Source of the DNA: G020350405 sp964513655
GTDB taxonomy: Bacteria; Planctomycetota; Phycisphaerae; Sedimentisphaerales; Anaerobacaceae
Direction: 5' to 3'
NCBI GenBank assembly: GCA_964513655.1
Contig: CAZENQ010000004.1
Location: 44,127 to 108,126 of the forward strand
DNA length: 64,000 nucleotides
Below, piece after piece: positions 44,822 to 53,483 of this stretch. How positions within the stretch are numbered: position 1 is the stretch's first letter; each line of letters begins with the position of its first letter. The position numbers and the translations under genes were made by a program. The notes beneath the pieces were generated by a model, which did no database searches, was not told the origin of the DNA, and saw only the letters and a program-made list of their open reading frames with translations.

Positions 44822-46324
44822 TTAGTGACTATATTCATCATGATGCGCCCCTGGTGTTTTTTCCGCTTTCGGGTTCATCATGCTTGGCTTTGCCCGTATT
44901 TGCAGTGCCGAGTCTATCTTGAAGTTGCCGTTTGTTACTACGACTTCGCCCTCAGCCAGGCCGGACTTTACTATATAATAATCACCGGCCCGAGGGCCTA
45001 ACACTACTTCTCGCCCCCCATAGGTCGGCTTTTCTCTTGCCTGCAATTGAACATAAACAACCGCACGTTTTCCCGTAATCAAAGGAGCCGACGCAGGGAT
45101 AACCAATGGTGCTTCCTTTGGGGCATCAATCCTGACATAGCCGCGCGACTCAGTAGTTACCAAATCCATACCACAGATATCACAGCTCCCGGCCCCATCT
45201 TTAACAACATCAGGATGCATCGGACAAATCCACTTGCCCGCCATCGCTTCATCCATAACCAGTCCTCCTTGGGCAACTTTTGCACGCACCACAGCCCGAA
45301 CAAACATCTCAGGCTTGAGTTTCCCTTCTGTATTCTCAACATTTACCCGCAGCTTTACCGTCCTGGTCTTGGCGTCCAGCACTGGGTCTATAAAGCTTAT
45401 CGTACCTTGGAACACTTCACCCGGATAAGCCTCGGTTTCAAACTCTACCTCCTGGCCGTACCTTATCCACATCATATCCGATTCGTAAGCATCCAGCTTT
45501 ACCCAAAGCTGCGACAGGTCTGCAATCGTATATATCTTCGTACCGGTCTTTACGTACATTCCCTCCGTAGCATTCTTGTGTATAACTACCCCCCCAATCG
45601 GCGCGTAAATAGTAAGATGGTCAACCGGCTCTCCGCTTCTTTCAATCTCCATAATCTGCTTCTGTGTCAGACCCAACAATCGCAGTTTCTCTCTTGCTGC
45701 TTCGAGCGTCGCCAGTATCGACCTTCTGATAAGTTCGGACCCACCTTCCTTTATATTCCCCGCAGCCTTTGCCGCCTGCAGCAGCTCGGCCTGTGCGCTT
45801 AACAACTCCGGACTGTAGAGATAGACCATATGGTCGCCCTCGCTGACCGTGATGCCTGTATAATCTACATACAGCCGGTCGATTCTTCCCGGCACCCAGG
45901 CCGTAATATACTTAACACGGGTCTCATCAAAATCAATCTTGCCGGCCATACGCACTTCGGTAGTAACGAATTTTCGTTCCACCGCTGCGGTTTGAATATC
46001 CATAAGCTTCGCAGCTGCCTCCGATACCACAAGCTCCCGCTCCCCCGTAGAACCTATGACGCCTTCACTTTCGACGGGAATCAAATCCATTGCGCAGAGC
46101 GGGCACTTACCCGGGCCAGGCTGGCGAATCTGAGGATGCATCGAACAGATCCATACCGTTTGCTTCTTCGGGCTGCCTTGGGAGATGTCCCCTCCCTCTC
46201 CGGCCGGCTCTCTCCCACCCGGAAATCCCCTGATGACATAACCAACAACAAGGGCTGCGACCACCAACAAGATGATTCCGCCTCTTTTGCCCCCAATCCA
46301 TGATTTAACGCGCTCTGTTCCCAT
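44822..46324 (-). CDS. cusB: CusB-type periplasmic adaptor with two heavy-metal-binding modules
   Basis: A 500-residue membrane fusion protein. An N-terminal membrane anchor (about 15-32) is followed by a heavy-metal-binding module at about 57-84: WICSMHPQIRQPGPGKCPLC. Hairpin, lipoyl-like and barrel domains come next. A second module of the same kind, KWICPMHPDVVKDGAGSCDIC, is inserted at about residues 364-386 inside the C-terminal half. The last residues are His- and Met-rich (SMMNPKAEKTPGAHHDEYSH). The adaptor joins CusA to the outer-membrane channel. Two modules in one adaptor are unusual compared with E. coli CusB, which has none. Confidence 0.92.
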   Translation of the reverse strand: MGTERVKSWIGGKRGGIILLVVAALVVGYVIRGFPGGREPAGEGGDISQGSPKKQTVWICSMHPQIRQPGPGKCPLCAMDLIPVESEGVIGSTGERELVVSEAAAKLMDIQTAAVERKFVTTEVRMAGKIDFDETRVKYITAWVPGRIDRLYVDYTGITVSEGDHMVYLYSPELLSAQAELLQAAKAAGNIKEGGSELIRRSILATLEAAREKLRLLGLTQKQIMEIERSGEPVDHLTIYAPIGGVVIHKNATEGMYVKTGTKIYTIADLSQLWVKLDAYESDMMWIRYGQEVEFETEAYPGEVFQGTISFIDPVLDAKTRTVKLRVNVENTEGKLKPEMFVRAVVRAKVAQGGLVMDEAMAGKWICPMHPDVVKDGAGSCDICGMDLVTTESRGYVRIDAPKEAPLVIPASAPLITGKRAVVYVQLQAREKPTYGGREVVLGPRAGDYYIVKSGLAEGEVVVTNGNFKIDSALQIRAKPSMMNPKAEKTPGAHHDEYSH

Positions 46325-46418
46325 TTCAGCCGCCTCTATAGTTTACTAACTATACTATTCCCATAGGGTCTCTGTTCGACTAAAACGCCGGTTTTCGACT
46401 TATTATCGACAATCACCC

Positions 46419-46727
46419 TCAAAACAGCACCAGAACCAACACACCATGGCAAAGAGCTATAACAACTGTTATAAAGGCAAATGTCTTATGAATGCTAAGG
46501 AATCGCTGCCCCAGCCTTCTGCGAAACAATCCCGTGAGAAAGGTTATCAACAATAAAATTAAAGCACCTATCCCCAGCGGCCTGACCAATGAAATAAGCG
46601 ATAAGGAAAAATCATGCTCGCCCTCACCGTGCTCACTTCCAAAAGCCGCCCCCTCAACCCCAATCAGACACACCCCCAGCAAAACAAGAATTACCGCTCC
46701 AGGAATCGTAGACATCCGTGTCTTCAT
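46419..46727 (-). CDS. Small di-histidine membrane protein in the efflux operon
   Basis: One hundred and two residues. A signal-peptide-like hydrophobic start (about 9-27) and a His/Glu-rich loop SEHGEGEHDF are followed by two membrane segments at about 51-67 and 82-101. H80 and H94, in FLSIHKTFAFITVVIALCHG, are separated by 13 residues, a spacing that puts both on one face of a helix, as in haem b-binding membrane proteins. The gene lies between the TolC-like and cusB genes. I do not recognise a named family. The small di-histidine protein at 49172 has the same spacing. Confidence 0.65.
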   Translation of the reverse strand: MKTRMSTIPGAVILVLLGVCLIGVEGAAFGSEHGEGEHDFSLSLISLVRPLGIGALILLLITFLTGLFRRRLGQRFLSIHKTFAFITVVIALCHGVLVLVLF

Positions 46728-46742
46728 AACTGCTCCCTTAAC

Positions 46743-48038
46743 TCAATTGCCCATACTGCTTAGCTCCATCCCGGCAAGCATCTCTAATTCAGCCAGCTTT
46801 TGCACATTATCCGTCATCGCTCGTTCATACTGCAACTGGAACTTAAGCTGTGTCCGCTGAGCGTCTATCAAACTTAGAAAATCCACCACACCGGCCTGAT
46901 ATGCCGTCTCAGATGCCTGCACCAGTTCCTCCGCCTTCGGAACAAGAATATCCCCGTACAACTTTATCTTCCTGTTGCTGTCCTCAAAATCGTACAATAC
47001 CTGTTCGGCCCGTGCCACAATTGTATTTTCCACTTCCACCCGTTGATGCTCCGTCTTTCTGACATTCGACTTCGCCTGGCGTTCGGCAGCCTTATAGTTT
47101 TCCCTCCATATCGGCAAGTTCATCGAAAACATCAAAATGACTGGGTCTTTCCCGCTGTCTGATACGCCCGAGCTAACGGCACCGTCCGTTTCAATCCAGT
47201 CAACACCCACCCCTATATCCGGCCAGAACTTCTTCCTGGCCAGCTCGACCCTGTGCTTTGCAGCCTCCACGTCAAAGTCAATCGCCGCAAGCTCAGGATT
47301 CTTCTGCTTAAGCAGCACGACAACTTTCTGCCGTTCTACCTGCACCGGTTTAAACTCTTCTTTTTTCGGCCATGGCAGCAATTCAAAACTTCGTCTATTG
47401 AGAACCGAATCAAGCCTCGCCACGGTAGGTTCTCGCAGCTCCTCCAGACTATTCAACACGTCTTCCAGCTTCGCAAGCTCTACTTGGGCCCGTATCACAT
47501 CCGGATGACTCCCCGCCGCTGCCATGTATTTCGTTCGTGACACCTCTTCAAAGTGCTTCAGCAGTTCAAGATTTTGTCTTGCTATCTCCACCGCGCTGGC
47601 CAAATACGCATATTCGTGGAATGCGTCCTTGACCTTCCAAAACAGCTTAAGCTTTTCTGCCTCATACCGCTTCCTTGCCCCCTTCGCCTTTGCCGCCGCC
47701 GCATCCGTCCTCGCTTCAATCTTGCCGAACCACGGAAATACCTGCATTAGCCCGAACTTCTGTCTCTGGGGGCCGACCCTGGTCTCGACCTCTCTGATAA
47801 AATAGCTGTAGGTAAATTTAGGGTCGGGCAAGGACTTGGCTTGAGGGACTTCTTCTATCGCGGCTTTCCACTGCTCGAAACTCGCCCTAAGTGCCGCGCT
47901 ATTAAGAGCCGCATACTGCAGGTAATCTTCAAGTCGAACAAGGCCATTAGCATCGGAAGGCTGTTCGGCTGCCGAAGCCAAACTCGCAACATTCAGAACC
48001 ACCACCGCCCCAACAAATAGCCATACCATCAATTTCAT
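46743..48038 (-). CDS. cusC: TolC/CusC-like outer-membrane efflux protein
   Basis: About 431 residues with a signal peptide (MKLMVWLFVGAVVVLNVASLASA) and two outer-membrane efflux protein repeats of long heptad-like helices. Typical stretches are LNLPIWRENYKAAERQ and YQAGVVDFLSLIDAQRTQL. No lipobox Cys is seen, unlike E. coli CusC. It forms the outer-membrane exit duct for the CusBA pump. The ATG at 48038 is preferred over a GTG at 48059 because it starts directly at the signal peptide. It is the first gene of the efflux operon, 55 bases downstream of a good promoter. Confidence 0.9.
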   Translation of the reverse strand: MKLMVWLFVGAVVVLNVASLASAAEQPSDANGLVRLEDYLQYAALNSAALRASFEQWKAAIEEVPQAKSLPDPKFTYSYFIREVETRVGPQRQKFGLMQVFPWFGKIEARTDAAAAKAKGARKRYEAEKLKLFWKVKDAFHEYAYLASAVEIARQNLELLKHFEEVSRTKYMAAAGSHPDVIRAQVELAKLEDVLNSLEELREPTVARLDSVLNRRSFELLPWPKKEEFKPVQVERQKVVVLLKQKNPELAAIDFDVEAAKHRVELARKKFWPDIGVGVDWIETDGAVSSGVSDSGKDPVILMFSMNLPIWRENYKAAERQAKSNVRKTEHQRVEVENTIVARAEQVLYDFEDSNRKIKLYGDILVPKAEELVQASETAYQAGVVDFLSLIDAQRTQLKFQLQYERAMTDNVQKLAELEMLAGMELSSMGN

Positions 48039-48092
48039 AGGACCCCGAGTATCATCCACTTCGGCAAATCCATTTGAATATTTGCAGCTGGC

Positions 48093-48121
48093 ATTCTATC
48101 GGCATACTCAAAACTGTTCAA
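48093..48121 (-). promoter_or_regulatory. Predicted promoter of the Cus-type efflux operon
   Basis: On the minus strand TTGAAC (48116-48121) and TAGAAT (48093-48098) are 17 bases apart. Transcription would begin near 48086, about 48 bases before the cusC ATG. I see no clear operator for a CueR- or CusR-like regulator, and no regulator gene is nearby. Confidence 0.5.
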
Positions 48122-48234
48122 GGAATTTTATTGCTCTCTTATACCCAAATCGTATCCGGAGCAAAACCTACGGAATTCACACCAAAATGCCGGATAAAAA
48201 CAGCCAATAGACATTCTGAACTTTCCAAAATTTC

Positions 48235-48263
48235 TTGACTATATCACTCTACACCACAATAAT
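48235..48263 (+). promoter_or_regulatory. Predicted promoter of the SagB-type oxidoreductase operon
   Basis: TTGACT (48235-48240) and AATAAT (48258-48263) are 17 bases apart, each five of six to consensus. The start codon at 48351 is 88 bases downstream with AAGGAG six bases ahead of it. Confidence 0.5.
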
Positions 48264-48350
48264 CCAACCAATTGAAGACACAAGGATTAAAAGAAGGGCT
48301 TTTGTTATTTCAAGTTAGCTCAGATATGGGAAAGTTCAAAGGAGTTTATT

Positions 48351-49175
48351 ATGCTTATTCGAAAAATAGCTAAATCAACTGTAATAGCAGCATTACTAAC
48401 TGTCTTAATACTTGTCGGTGTGTTATCGGCGCGCGAGAAAGAAAGCAAGACAGACCTCAGTATCGGCGAGCGCTTCCATCACGAAACCTCGTTTACATGG
48501 GCGGGTGCCCTGGCGGGTGTGTTTCGGCCTAAACCCGCAGTGCCGCCCCAGTACAAAACCTACCCCTCCGCAGAAAAACTGAAACTCCCAAAGCCTAAAT
48601 TCAAGGGGTTGACGGTCGAAGAGGCCATCAAGAAGCGACGTTCTATCCGCAACTATTCTAAACAACCAATTACTAAGGCCCAATTATCGCAACTCTTGTT
48701 CGCCGCGCAGGGCCTGACGGGAAGGATGTTCGGTAAGCGCCCCCGTTCCGCACCGTCTGCAGGTGCGTTGTATCCGTTTGAAATTTATGCCGTCGTCAAT
48801 AACGTGCAGGATTTGCCAAGAGGCATCTACCATTATGCCGTCCAAGACCACACGCTCGAGCAGGTAAAGGCCGGAGACTTCAGGAGCAAAATTACTGATG
48901 CGGGCTTGGAACAGGAAATGCTGGGCGACGCAGCTGTCACCTTTGTTCTATCGGCTATCTTCGACCGCGTCCGCCACAAGTACGGAGAACGCGGCTACCG
49001 CTATGTCTACATGGAAGCTGGCCACATAAGCCAAAACATCTACCTGCAGGCAGTCTCTTCCGGGCTTGGTTCTGTTTGTGCAGGTGCCTTTTCAGACGAA
49101 AAAGTCAATCGATTAATCGACGTTGACGGCCGTAAGGAAGCTGCTATTTATCTGCACGCCGTAGGTGCGCTGTGA
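48351..49175 (+). CDS. SagB-type nitroreductase-fold dehydrogenase, exported or membrane-anchored
   Basis: A 274-residue protein. An N-terminal hydrophobic segment (about 8-26) is followed by the FMN-dependent nitroreductase domain: AIKKRRSIRNYSKQPITKAQ, SAPSAGALYPFEIYAV, GIYHYAVQDHTLE, YMEAGHISQNIYLQAVSSGLG. This is the SagB/ThcOx subgroup, whose best known members oxidise azolines in peptide natural products; many others are free-standing with unknown substrate. No precursor peptide or YcaO gene is nearby. The stop overlaps the start of the next gene as GTGA, so it probably works with the small di-histidine membrane protein as a redox pair. Confidence 0.85.
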   Translation: MLIRKIAKSTVIAALLTVLILVGVLSAREKESKTDLSIGERFHHETSFTWAGALAGVFRPKPAVPPQYKTYPSAEKLKLPKPKFKGLTVEEAIKKRRSIRNYSKQPITKAQLSQLLFAAQGLTGRMFGKRPRSAPSAGALYPFEIYAVVNNVQDLPRGIYHYAVQDHTLEQVKAGDFRSKITDAGLEQEMLGDAAVTFVLSAIFDRVRHKYGERGYRYVYMEAGHISQNIYLQAVSSGLGSVCAGAFSDEKVNRLIDVDGRKEAAIYLHAVGAL

Positions 49176-49393
49176 AACGTGAGGACATAAACTACGCTGT
49201 CAGCATCCTGCTGTTAGCTTCGATTTGCATCACCGCCATAACGGGCTATGTTCAGTCCCAATTGGACCTTCGCAGATTTGTTCCACACCGTTACTTTGCC
49301 TACATTACTCTGGGTTTCGCAGCTGTTCATGTATATTTGAACGCTGGAAAGCTTTGGCGATACATCCGGCGGAAATTTAAAAGAAAACTATAA
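49172..49393 (+). CDS. Small di-histidine membrane protein, putative haem b carrier
   Basis: Seventy-three residues with two membrane segments (about 8-28 and 41-58) and a strongly basic C-terminus (KLWRYIRRKFKRKL). H39 and H53, in PHRYFAYITLGFAAVHVYLN, are 13 residues apart. The sequence resembles the DUF4405/cytochrome b-like group as I remember it. GTG start overlapping the upstream stop implies translational coupling. A likely role is passing electrons between quinone or the inner membrane and the flavin enzyme, by analogy with two-component periplasmic reductases; this is inference. Confidence 0.7.
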   Translation: MKREDINYAVSILLLASICITAITGYVQSQLDLRRFVPHRYFAYITLGFAAVHVYLNAGKLWRYIRRKFKRKL

Positions 49394-49436
49394 TCTAAAC
49401 TTCAGTACGAAAACAATATTTGAAGCTAAGGGAAAA

Positions 49437-49509
49437 TGAGAGTGTTGGGACTCGAACCCAAGACCTACGGCTTAAAAGGCCGTTGCTCTACCAACTGAGC
49501 TACACTCCC
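49437..49509 (-). tRNA. tRNA-Lys (anticodon TTT)
   Basis: A 73-nt cloverleaf on the minus strand. The acceptor stem GGGAGTG pairs with CACTCTC (one G-T), with discriminator A. The D arm GCTCAGTTGGTAGAGC is standard. The anticodon stem ACGGC/GCCGT encloses loop CTTTTAA, giving anticodon TTT. The T loop TTCGAGT is standard. The 3' CCA is not encoded. Confidence 0.97.
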
Positions 49510-49527
49510 GGTATTCACCAAAACAAA

Positions 49528-49556
49528 AAGCTAAAGCAGTCCTGCGAAAATGTCAA
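49528..49556 (-). promoter_or_regulatory. Predicted tRNA-Lys promoter
   Basis: On the minus strand TTGACA (49551-49556, perfect) and TAGCTT (49528-49533) are 17 bases apart, ending about 18 bases before the tRNA 5' end at 49509. The perfect -35 and close spacing fit a stable-RNA promoter. Confidence 0.55.
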
Positions 49557-49621
49557 CACAAAACACCTTCACAGCAAAATTAAATACGCTATCCACATCA
49601 AACCAACTGCAAAGCGCATCG

Positions 49622-49650
49622 TTGACACCTCAGTCATAAGAAGATAACAT
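49622..49650 (+). promoter_or_regulatory. Predicted promoter of isocitrate dehydrogenase gene
   Basis: TTGACA (49622-49627, perfect) and TAACAT (49645-49650) are 17 bases apart. Transcription would start near 49657, leaving a leader of about 25 bases with GGAG before the ATG at 49682. Confidence 0.6.
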
Positions 49651-49681
49651 GTGAATTTTAGAATTGTTGGAGCACCAGAAA

Positions 49682-50761
49682 ATGACTGATGTAACGTTGG
49701 TTACCGGAGATGGAATCGGGCCCGAAATCGCAGAAGCTACGCGCAGATGCATCGACGCCACAGGGGCCCAAATCAACTGGGAAATAGTCGAGGCAGGCTC
49801 GGACGTAATGGCTCAGCTTGGAACCCCCCTGCCGGACGCCACCCTCGACTCGATTAAGAAAAATGGCGTCGCGCTAAAGGCGCCGATAACCACACCGGTT
49901 GGAAAAGGCTTCAGAAGTATAAACGTACACCTCCGCCAGACACTTGATTTATATGCGTGCCTCAGGCCGTGTAAAAGCTACGAGGGTGTGCGAAGCAGAT
50001 ACTCCGATATCGACCTTGTCGTCGTGCGCGAAAACACCGAAGACCTATACGCAGGCATCGAATTTCAAAAGGACAAAGACGACACTGCTGAGATAATCAG
50101 CTGGATAAATAAACACAGCAAACGACAGATAACTCAAGACTCCGGCATAAGCATAAAGCCGATTTCGGTCAACGCCACAGAACGCATAGTCCGTTTCGCG
50201 TTCGATTACACACGCAAACTAAGACGTAAAAAAGTAACGTCCGTGCATAAAGCCAATATTATGAAATTCTCCGACGGCTTGTGGCTCGAAGTGAGTCGAA
50301 ACGTCGCAAAGCAATATCCTGACATCGAATTTGAGGACCGCATCGTTGACAATATGTGCATGCAGTTGATTCAAAAACCCGAGCTTTACGACGTAATCGT
50401 CCTGCCGAATCTCTACGGGGATATAATAAGCGATTTGTGCGCCGGCCTGGTCGGCGGACTCGGTGTGGCACCCGGCGCAAACATAGGTGATAAGGCTGCT
50501 GTCTTCGAGGCGACCCACGGTAGCGCGCCAAAATATAAAGGCCAAAACAAAGTAAACCCTACGGCTCTCATACTCAGTGGTGTAATGATGCTAAGACACA
50601 TTGGCAAAGCTGCCGAAGCTGACAAACTCGACAATGCGGTAGCCGCCGTAATTGCCGAGGGCAAAAATGTAACTTACGATATGAAAGCCGACCGAAACGA
50701 CCCAACCGCTGTCGGAACAAGCCAAATGGCAGACGCTATTATCGAAAAAATCAAAAGATAA
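49682..50761 (+). CDS. Isocitrate/isopropylmalate dehydrogenase family protein, probably isocitrate dehydrogenase
   Basis: A 359-residue beta-decarboxylating dehydrogenase. VTGDGIGPEI opens the fold. RENTEDLYAGIE and the substrate arginines in HLRQTLDLYACLRPCKS follow. The catalytic Lys is in VHKANIMKFSDGLW, and metal aspartates are in NLYGDIISDLCAGLVGG. HGSAPKYKGQNKVNP forms the cofactor site. The ENTEDLYAGIE stretch favours isocitrate over isopropylmalate as substrate. It would oxidise isocitrate to 2-oxoglutarate in the TCA cycle. The ATG at 49682 is preferred to an in-frame TTG at 49664, given the promoter position and the family N-terminus. Confidence 0.88.
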   Translation: MTDVTLVTGDGIGPEIAEATRRCIDATGAQINWEIVEAGSDVMAQLGTPLPDATLDSIKKNGVALKAPITTPVGKGFRSINVHLRQTLDLYACLRPCKSYEGVRSRYSDIDLVVVRENTEDLYAGIEFQKDKDDTAEIISWINKHSKRQITQDSGISIKPISVNATERIVRFAFDYTRKLRRKKVTSVHKANIMKFSDGLWLEVSRNVAKQYPDIEFEDRIVDNMCMQLIQKPELYDVIVLPNLYGDIISDLCAGLVGGLGVAPGANIGDKAAVFEATHGSAPKYKGQNKVNPTALILSGVMMLRHIGKAAEADKLDNAVAAVIAEGKNVTYDMKADRNDPTAVGTSQMADAIIEKIKR

Positions 50762-50823
50762 GGACCAAATATAGAAAATACACGCCAAATTTCTTTTTGA
50801 ATCTTTATCAGGGGTCTTCTAAA

Positions 50824-51930
50824 TTGAATCAGGATGCCTTCCGCAGAGTGATTTCAGGTCAAACCAGCAGCTTCGGTGCAACGCTTACGCGTTTCCTGCT
50901 GGAAATCTCGGCGAAGGTATACTCAACTGTCATTGGCCTGCGAAACCTTTTATATTCAAAAGGTTTCCTGAAAATACACACCGCTGATGTCCCGGTCATA
51001 AGCGTAGGCAACATAACCACCGGTGGAACAGGCAAGACCCCGCTCGTAATCTGGATTTGTAAATTCCTGCAACAAAAAGAATTCCAATGTGCTGTCCTAA
51101 CCAGAGGGTATAAAGCACACACTCAGAAACAAACGCCGATAGCAAATGAGCCGGCAATCCTTACCAATAGCTGCCCGCAAGCCAAGGTAATCGTAAATCC
51201 GGACCGCACCACAGCTGCCACAGAAGCCATCAATAAATTTGGTGCAAAAGTAATCATCATGGACGACGGCTTTCAGCACCGTCGCCTGAACAGGGACCTC
51301 GATATAGTAACAGTTGATGCCACGCTGCCCTTCGGCTACAAAAAACTACTTCCGGCTGGCTTGCTAAGAGAACCCATTGTCTCTCTGAAGCGTGCCGATT
51401 CCGTCATCTTGACAAGATGCGACCAAACCTCCATAGACAAATTGAACCAGCTCGAAGAAAAACTGCAGCTAATCAATCCAAGTATGATAATCGCAAGGTC
51501 AATACACGCACCTATCTGCGCAAAATCAACAAAGGCAGGCCAAATCAGTCTTGACGAACTAAAGAAAAAAAGGATTTTTGCCTTTTGCGGCATAGGCAAT
51601 CCTGACGCCTTTTTTACCACAATAAAGGCCCTCGGCACCAGTCTGATTAGTTCGAGGGTCTACGATGACCACCATCAATATACGGAAAATTGCCTGGCTG
51701 ACATCTGCAGAGAGGGGAAAAAATCAAAGGCGGATTTGCTCTTGACAACACAGAAAGACTGGTTTTCGTCTCCGTTATCTGCAATAGACGATACCAGCAG
51801 CGAACAACCAGCAACAAAATATGGTATACCTTTCGCATATCTGGCAATCGAACTGAAATTCCTCTCTGGAGAAGATAAGATAAGAAACTTGATTGAAGAC
51901 GCATTGGCGGGTAAAATCGCCAAAAAGTAA
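50824..51930 (+). CDS. lpxK: Tetraacyldisaccharide 4'-kinase (lipid A)
   Basis: About 369 residues. VISVGNITTGGTGKTPLVIW is the P-loop, VLTRGYK and MDDGFQHRRLNRDLDIV are the LpxK signature, and LLPAGLLREP follows. It phosphorylates the lipid A disaccharide at the inner membrane. I prefer the TTG at 50824 because it gives the family start MNQDAFRRVISGQ and has GGGG about nine bases upstream; the frame extends to a TTG at 50797. It opens the lipid A/core operon, and the organism therefore makes a phosphorylated lipid A. Confidence 0.92.
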   Translation: MNQDAFRRVISGQTSSFGATLTRFLLEISAKVYSTVIGLRNLLYSKGFLKIHTADVPVISVGNITTGGTGKTPLVIWICKFLQQKEFQCAVLTRGYKAHTQKQTPIANEPAILTNSCPQAKVIVNPDRTTAATEAINKFGAKVIIMDDGFQHRRLNRDLDIVTVDATLPFGYKKLLPAGLLREPIVSLKRADSVILTRCDQTSIDKLNQLEEKLQLINPSMIIARSIHAPICAKSTKAGQISLDELKKKRIFAFCGIGNPDAFFTTIKALGTSLISSRVYDDHHQYTENCLADICREGKKSKADLLLTTQKDWFSSPLSAIDDTSSEQPATKYGIPFAYLAIELKFLSGEDKIRNLIEDALAGKIAKK

Positions 51931-51968
51931 GCAAATTAAATAGAAACTGCGAGCGTAAACAACCAAAA

Positions 51969-53483
51969 ATGTACGAAGAACTGTTAAAAACCGTAACAAA
52001 TTTGGGCTCCCCGAAAGTCCTTGTCATTGGCGATTTTATGCTCGATGTCTACATCTATGGGGATGCCCTAAGGATAAGCCCGGAAGCCCCTGTACCTGTA
52101 CTGAAGGTTACCAGGACTGAGCACAGCTGCGGCGGAGCAGCCTCGGTCGCCGCCGACCTCGCCGCCTTAGGCGCGGTGCCAATCTGCCTGGGCGTCATCG
52201 GAAACGACCGGAACGGCGAAATCCTCAAGAAAATGCTCACAGAGATCGGGGCCGACATAACAGCCCTGCTCACGGTAACCGACCGGCCCACTATCAGCAA
52301 ACAAAGACTAATAGGCTTGGCACAGCATCGCCACCAACAGCAACTGTTCAGGATGGACGAAGAATCCACAGAACCGCTGTCACATGACCAATACGAAGAG
52401 GTTTTGCAGAATTTTACGGACAAATTACAACAAGCCGATATCATCTGCCTGCAGGATTATGATAAGGGATTACTGAACCCCTCGATATGCCGGCAAATGA
52501 TAGAACTCGCAAAACAAGCCAACAAAAACGTCCTTGTTGACCCTTCACTCGCCGGCGACTTTTCAAAGTACAGCGGCGCCACCCTGATTACGCCCAATCG
52601 CCAGGAGACTTCGATAGCGGTTGGTTTTGAAGTAAAAACCGCGGATGATGCCGCCCGCGCAGCCCGCGCCCTTGCCGAAAAGTTGAAACTCAAAGCCGTG
52701 GTAATCACACTCGACAAAGAAGGGGCTTACCTTAAAACCGAAAGCCAAAGTGAAATCATACCCACTAGACCTCGAAATGTTTACGATGTCACCGGTGCGG
52801 GCGATACGGTTTTAGCCACCCTTGCGATGACCCTAGCAGCCGGTTGCGATTATAAAACGGCGGTGCTACTCTCCAATATAGCCAGCGGCATCGAGGTCGA
52901 AAAATTCGGTGTTGCAACCGTAACCATTGACGAAATTGTAAATGAAATCGTCAGTGAAAATCGCGCCAAAGGTGGTAAGGTGCGCCCAACTGATTCCATG
53001 GTTAATGAACTCGCCTGGCATCGCAAACAAAAAGAGACTATAGTCTTTACAAATGGTTGTTTTGACGTAGTACATAGAGGACATATCGAATTTTTGAAAT
53101 TCTGTAAGTCCCACGGCGACATAGTCGTGGTCGGATTAAACAGCGACCGCTCGACTAAAGCCATCAAAGGGCCCAGCCGACCGATTAACAACCAGCACGA
53201 CAGAGCCGCTGTCCTCGCCGCACTGGAGACGGTCGATTACATTACTATTTTTGACGAGCCGGACCCACTCAATTTAATCGAAAAAGTAAAGCCTGATATT
53301 TTAGTCAAGGGCCAAGACTGGGCGAAGAAGGGCGTCGTTGGTTCCGATTTTGTTGAATCATACGGCGGCAGGGTCGTTCTGGCGCCGCTTGTCGAAGGCA
53401 AAAGCTCAACCACAATAATAGAAAGAATAAAATCCTTGACCGCGAAAATCAAAAAACTAAAGGTACACGAAAGAAACCCCTGA
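51969..53483 (+). CDS. hldE: Bifunctional heptose-7-phosphate kinase / heptose-1-phosphate adenylyltransferase
   Basis: A 504-residue two-domain protein. The ribokinase-like kinase domain covers about 1-330: VLVIGDFMLDVYIYGD, and GAGDTVLATLAMTLAAG as anion hole and catalytic base. A nucleotidyltransferase domain covers about 350-490: VFTNGCFDVVHRGHIEFL and ILVKGQDW. It performs two steps of ADP-heptose synthesis for the LPS core. Its stop overlaps the gmhA start (TGATG), so translation is coupled, and the neighbouring genes supply the other steps. Confidence 0.95.
   Translation: MYEELLKTVTNLGSPKVLVIGDFMLDVYIYGDALRISPEAPVPVLKVTRTEHSCGGAASVAADLAALGAVPICLGVIGNDRNGEILKKMLTEIGADITALLTVTDRPTISKQRLIGLAQHRHQQQLFRMDEESTEPLSHDQYEEVLQNFTDKLQQADIICLQDYDKGLLNPSICRQMIELAKQANKNVLVDPSLAGDFSKYSGATLITPNRQETSIAVGFEVKTADDAARAARALAEKLKLKAVVITLDKEGAYLKTESQSEIIPTRPRNVYDVTGAGDTVLATLAMTLAAGCDYKTAVLLSNIASGIEVEKFGVATVTIDEIVNEIVSENRAKGGKVRPTDSMVNELAWHRKQKETIVFTNGCFDVVHRGHIEFLKFCKSHGDIVVVGLNSDRSTKAIKGPSRPINNQHDRAAVLAALETVDYITIFDEPDPLNLIEKVKPDILVKGQDWAKKGVVGSDFVESYGGRVVLAPLVEGKSSTTIIERIKSLTAKIKKLKVHERNP

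Noticed and set aside
48351..49175. RiPP azoline-peptide biosynthesis cluster suggested by the SagB-type enzyme
   Set aside because: No YcaO cyclodehydratase, precursor peptide or peptide transporter gene is nearby. The coupled membrane protein points to a redox role instead.
49420..49647. 75-codon plus-strand frame
   Set aside because: It runs antisense through the tRNA-Lys gene; the same tRNA-derived peptide ESVGTRTQDLRLK is a known annotation artefact.
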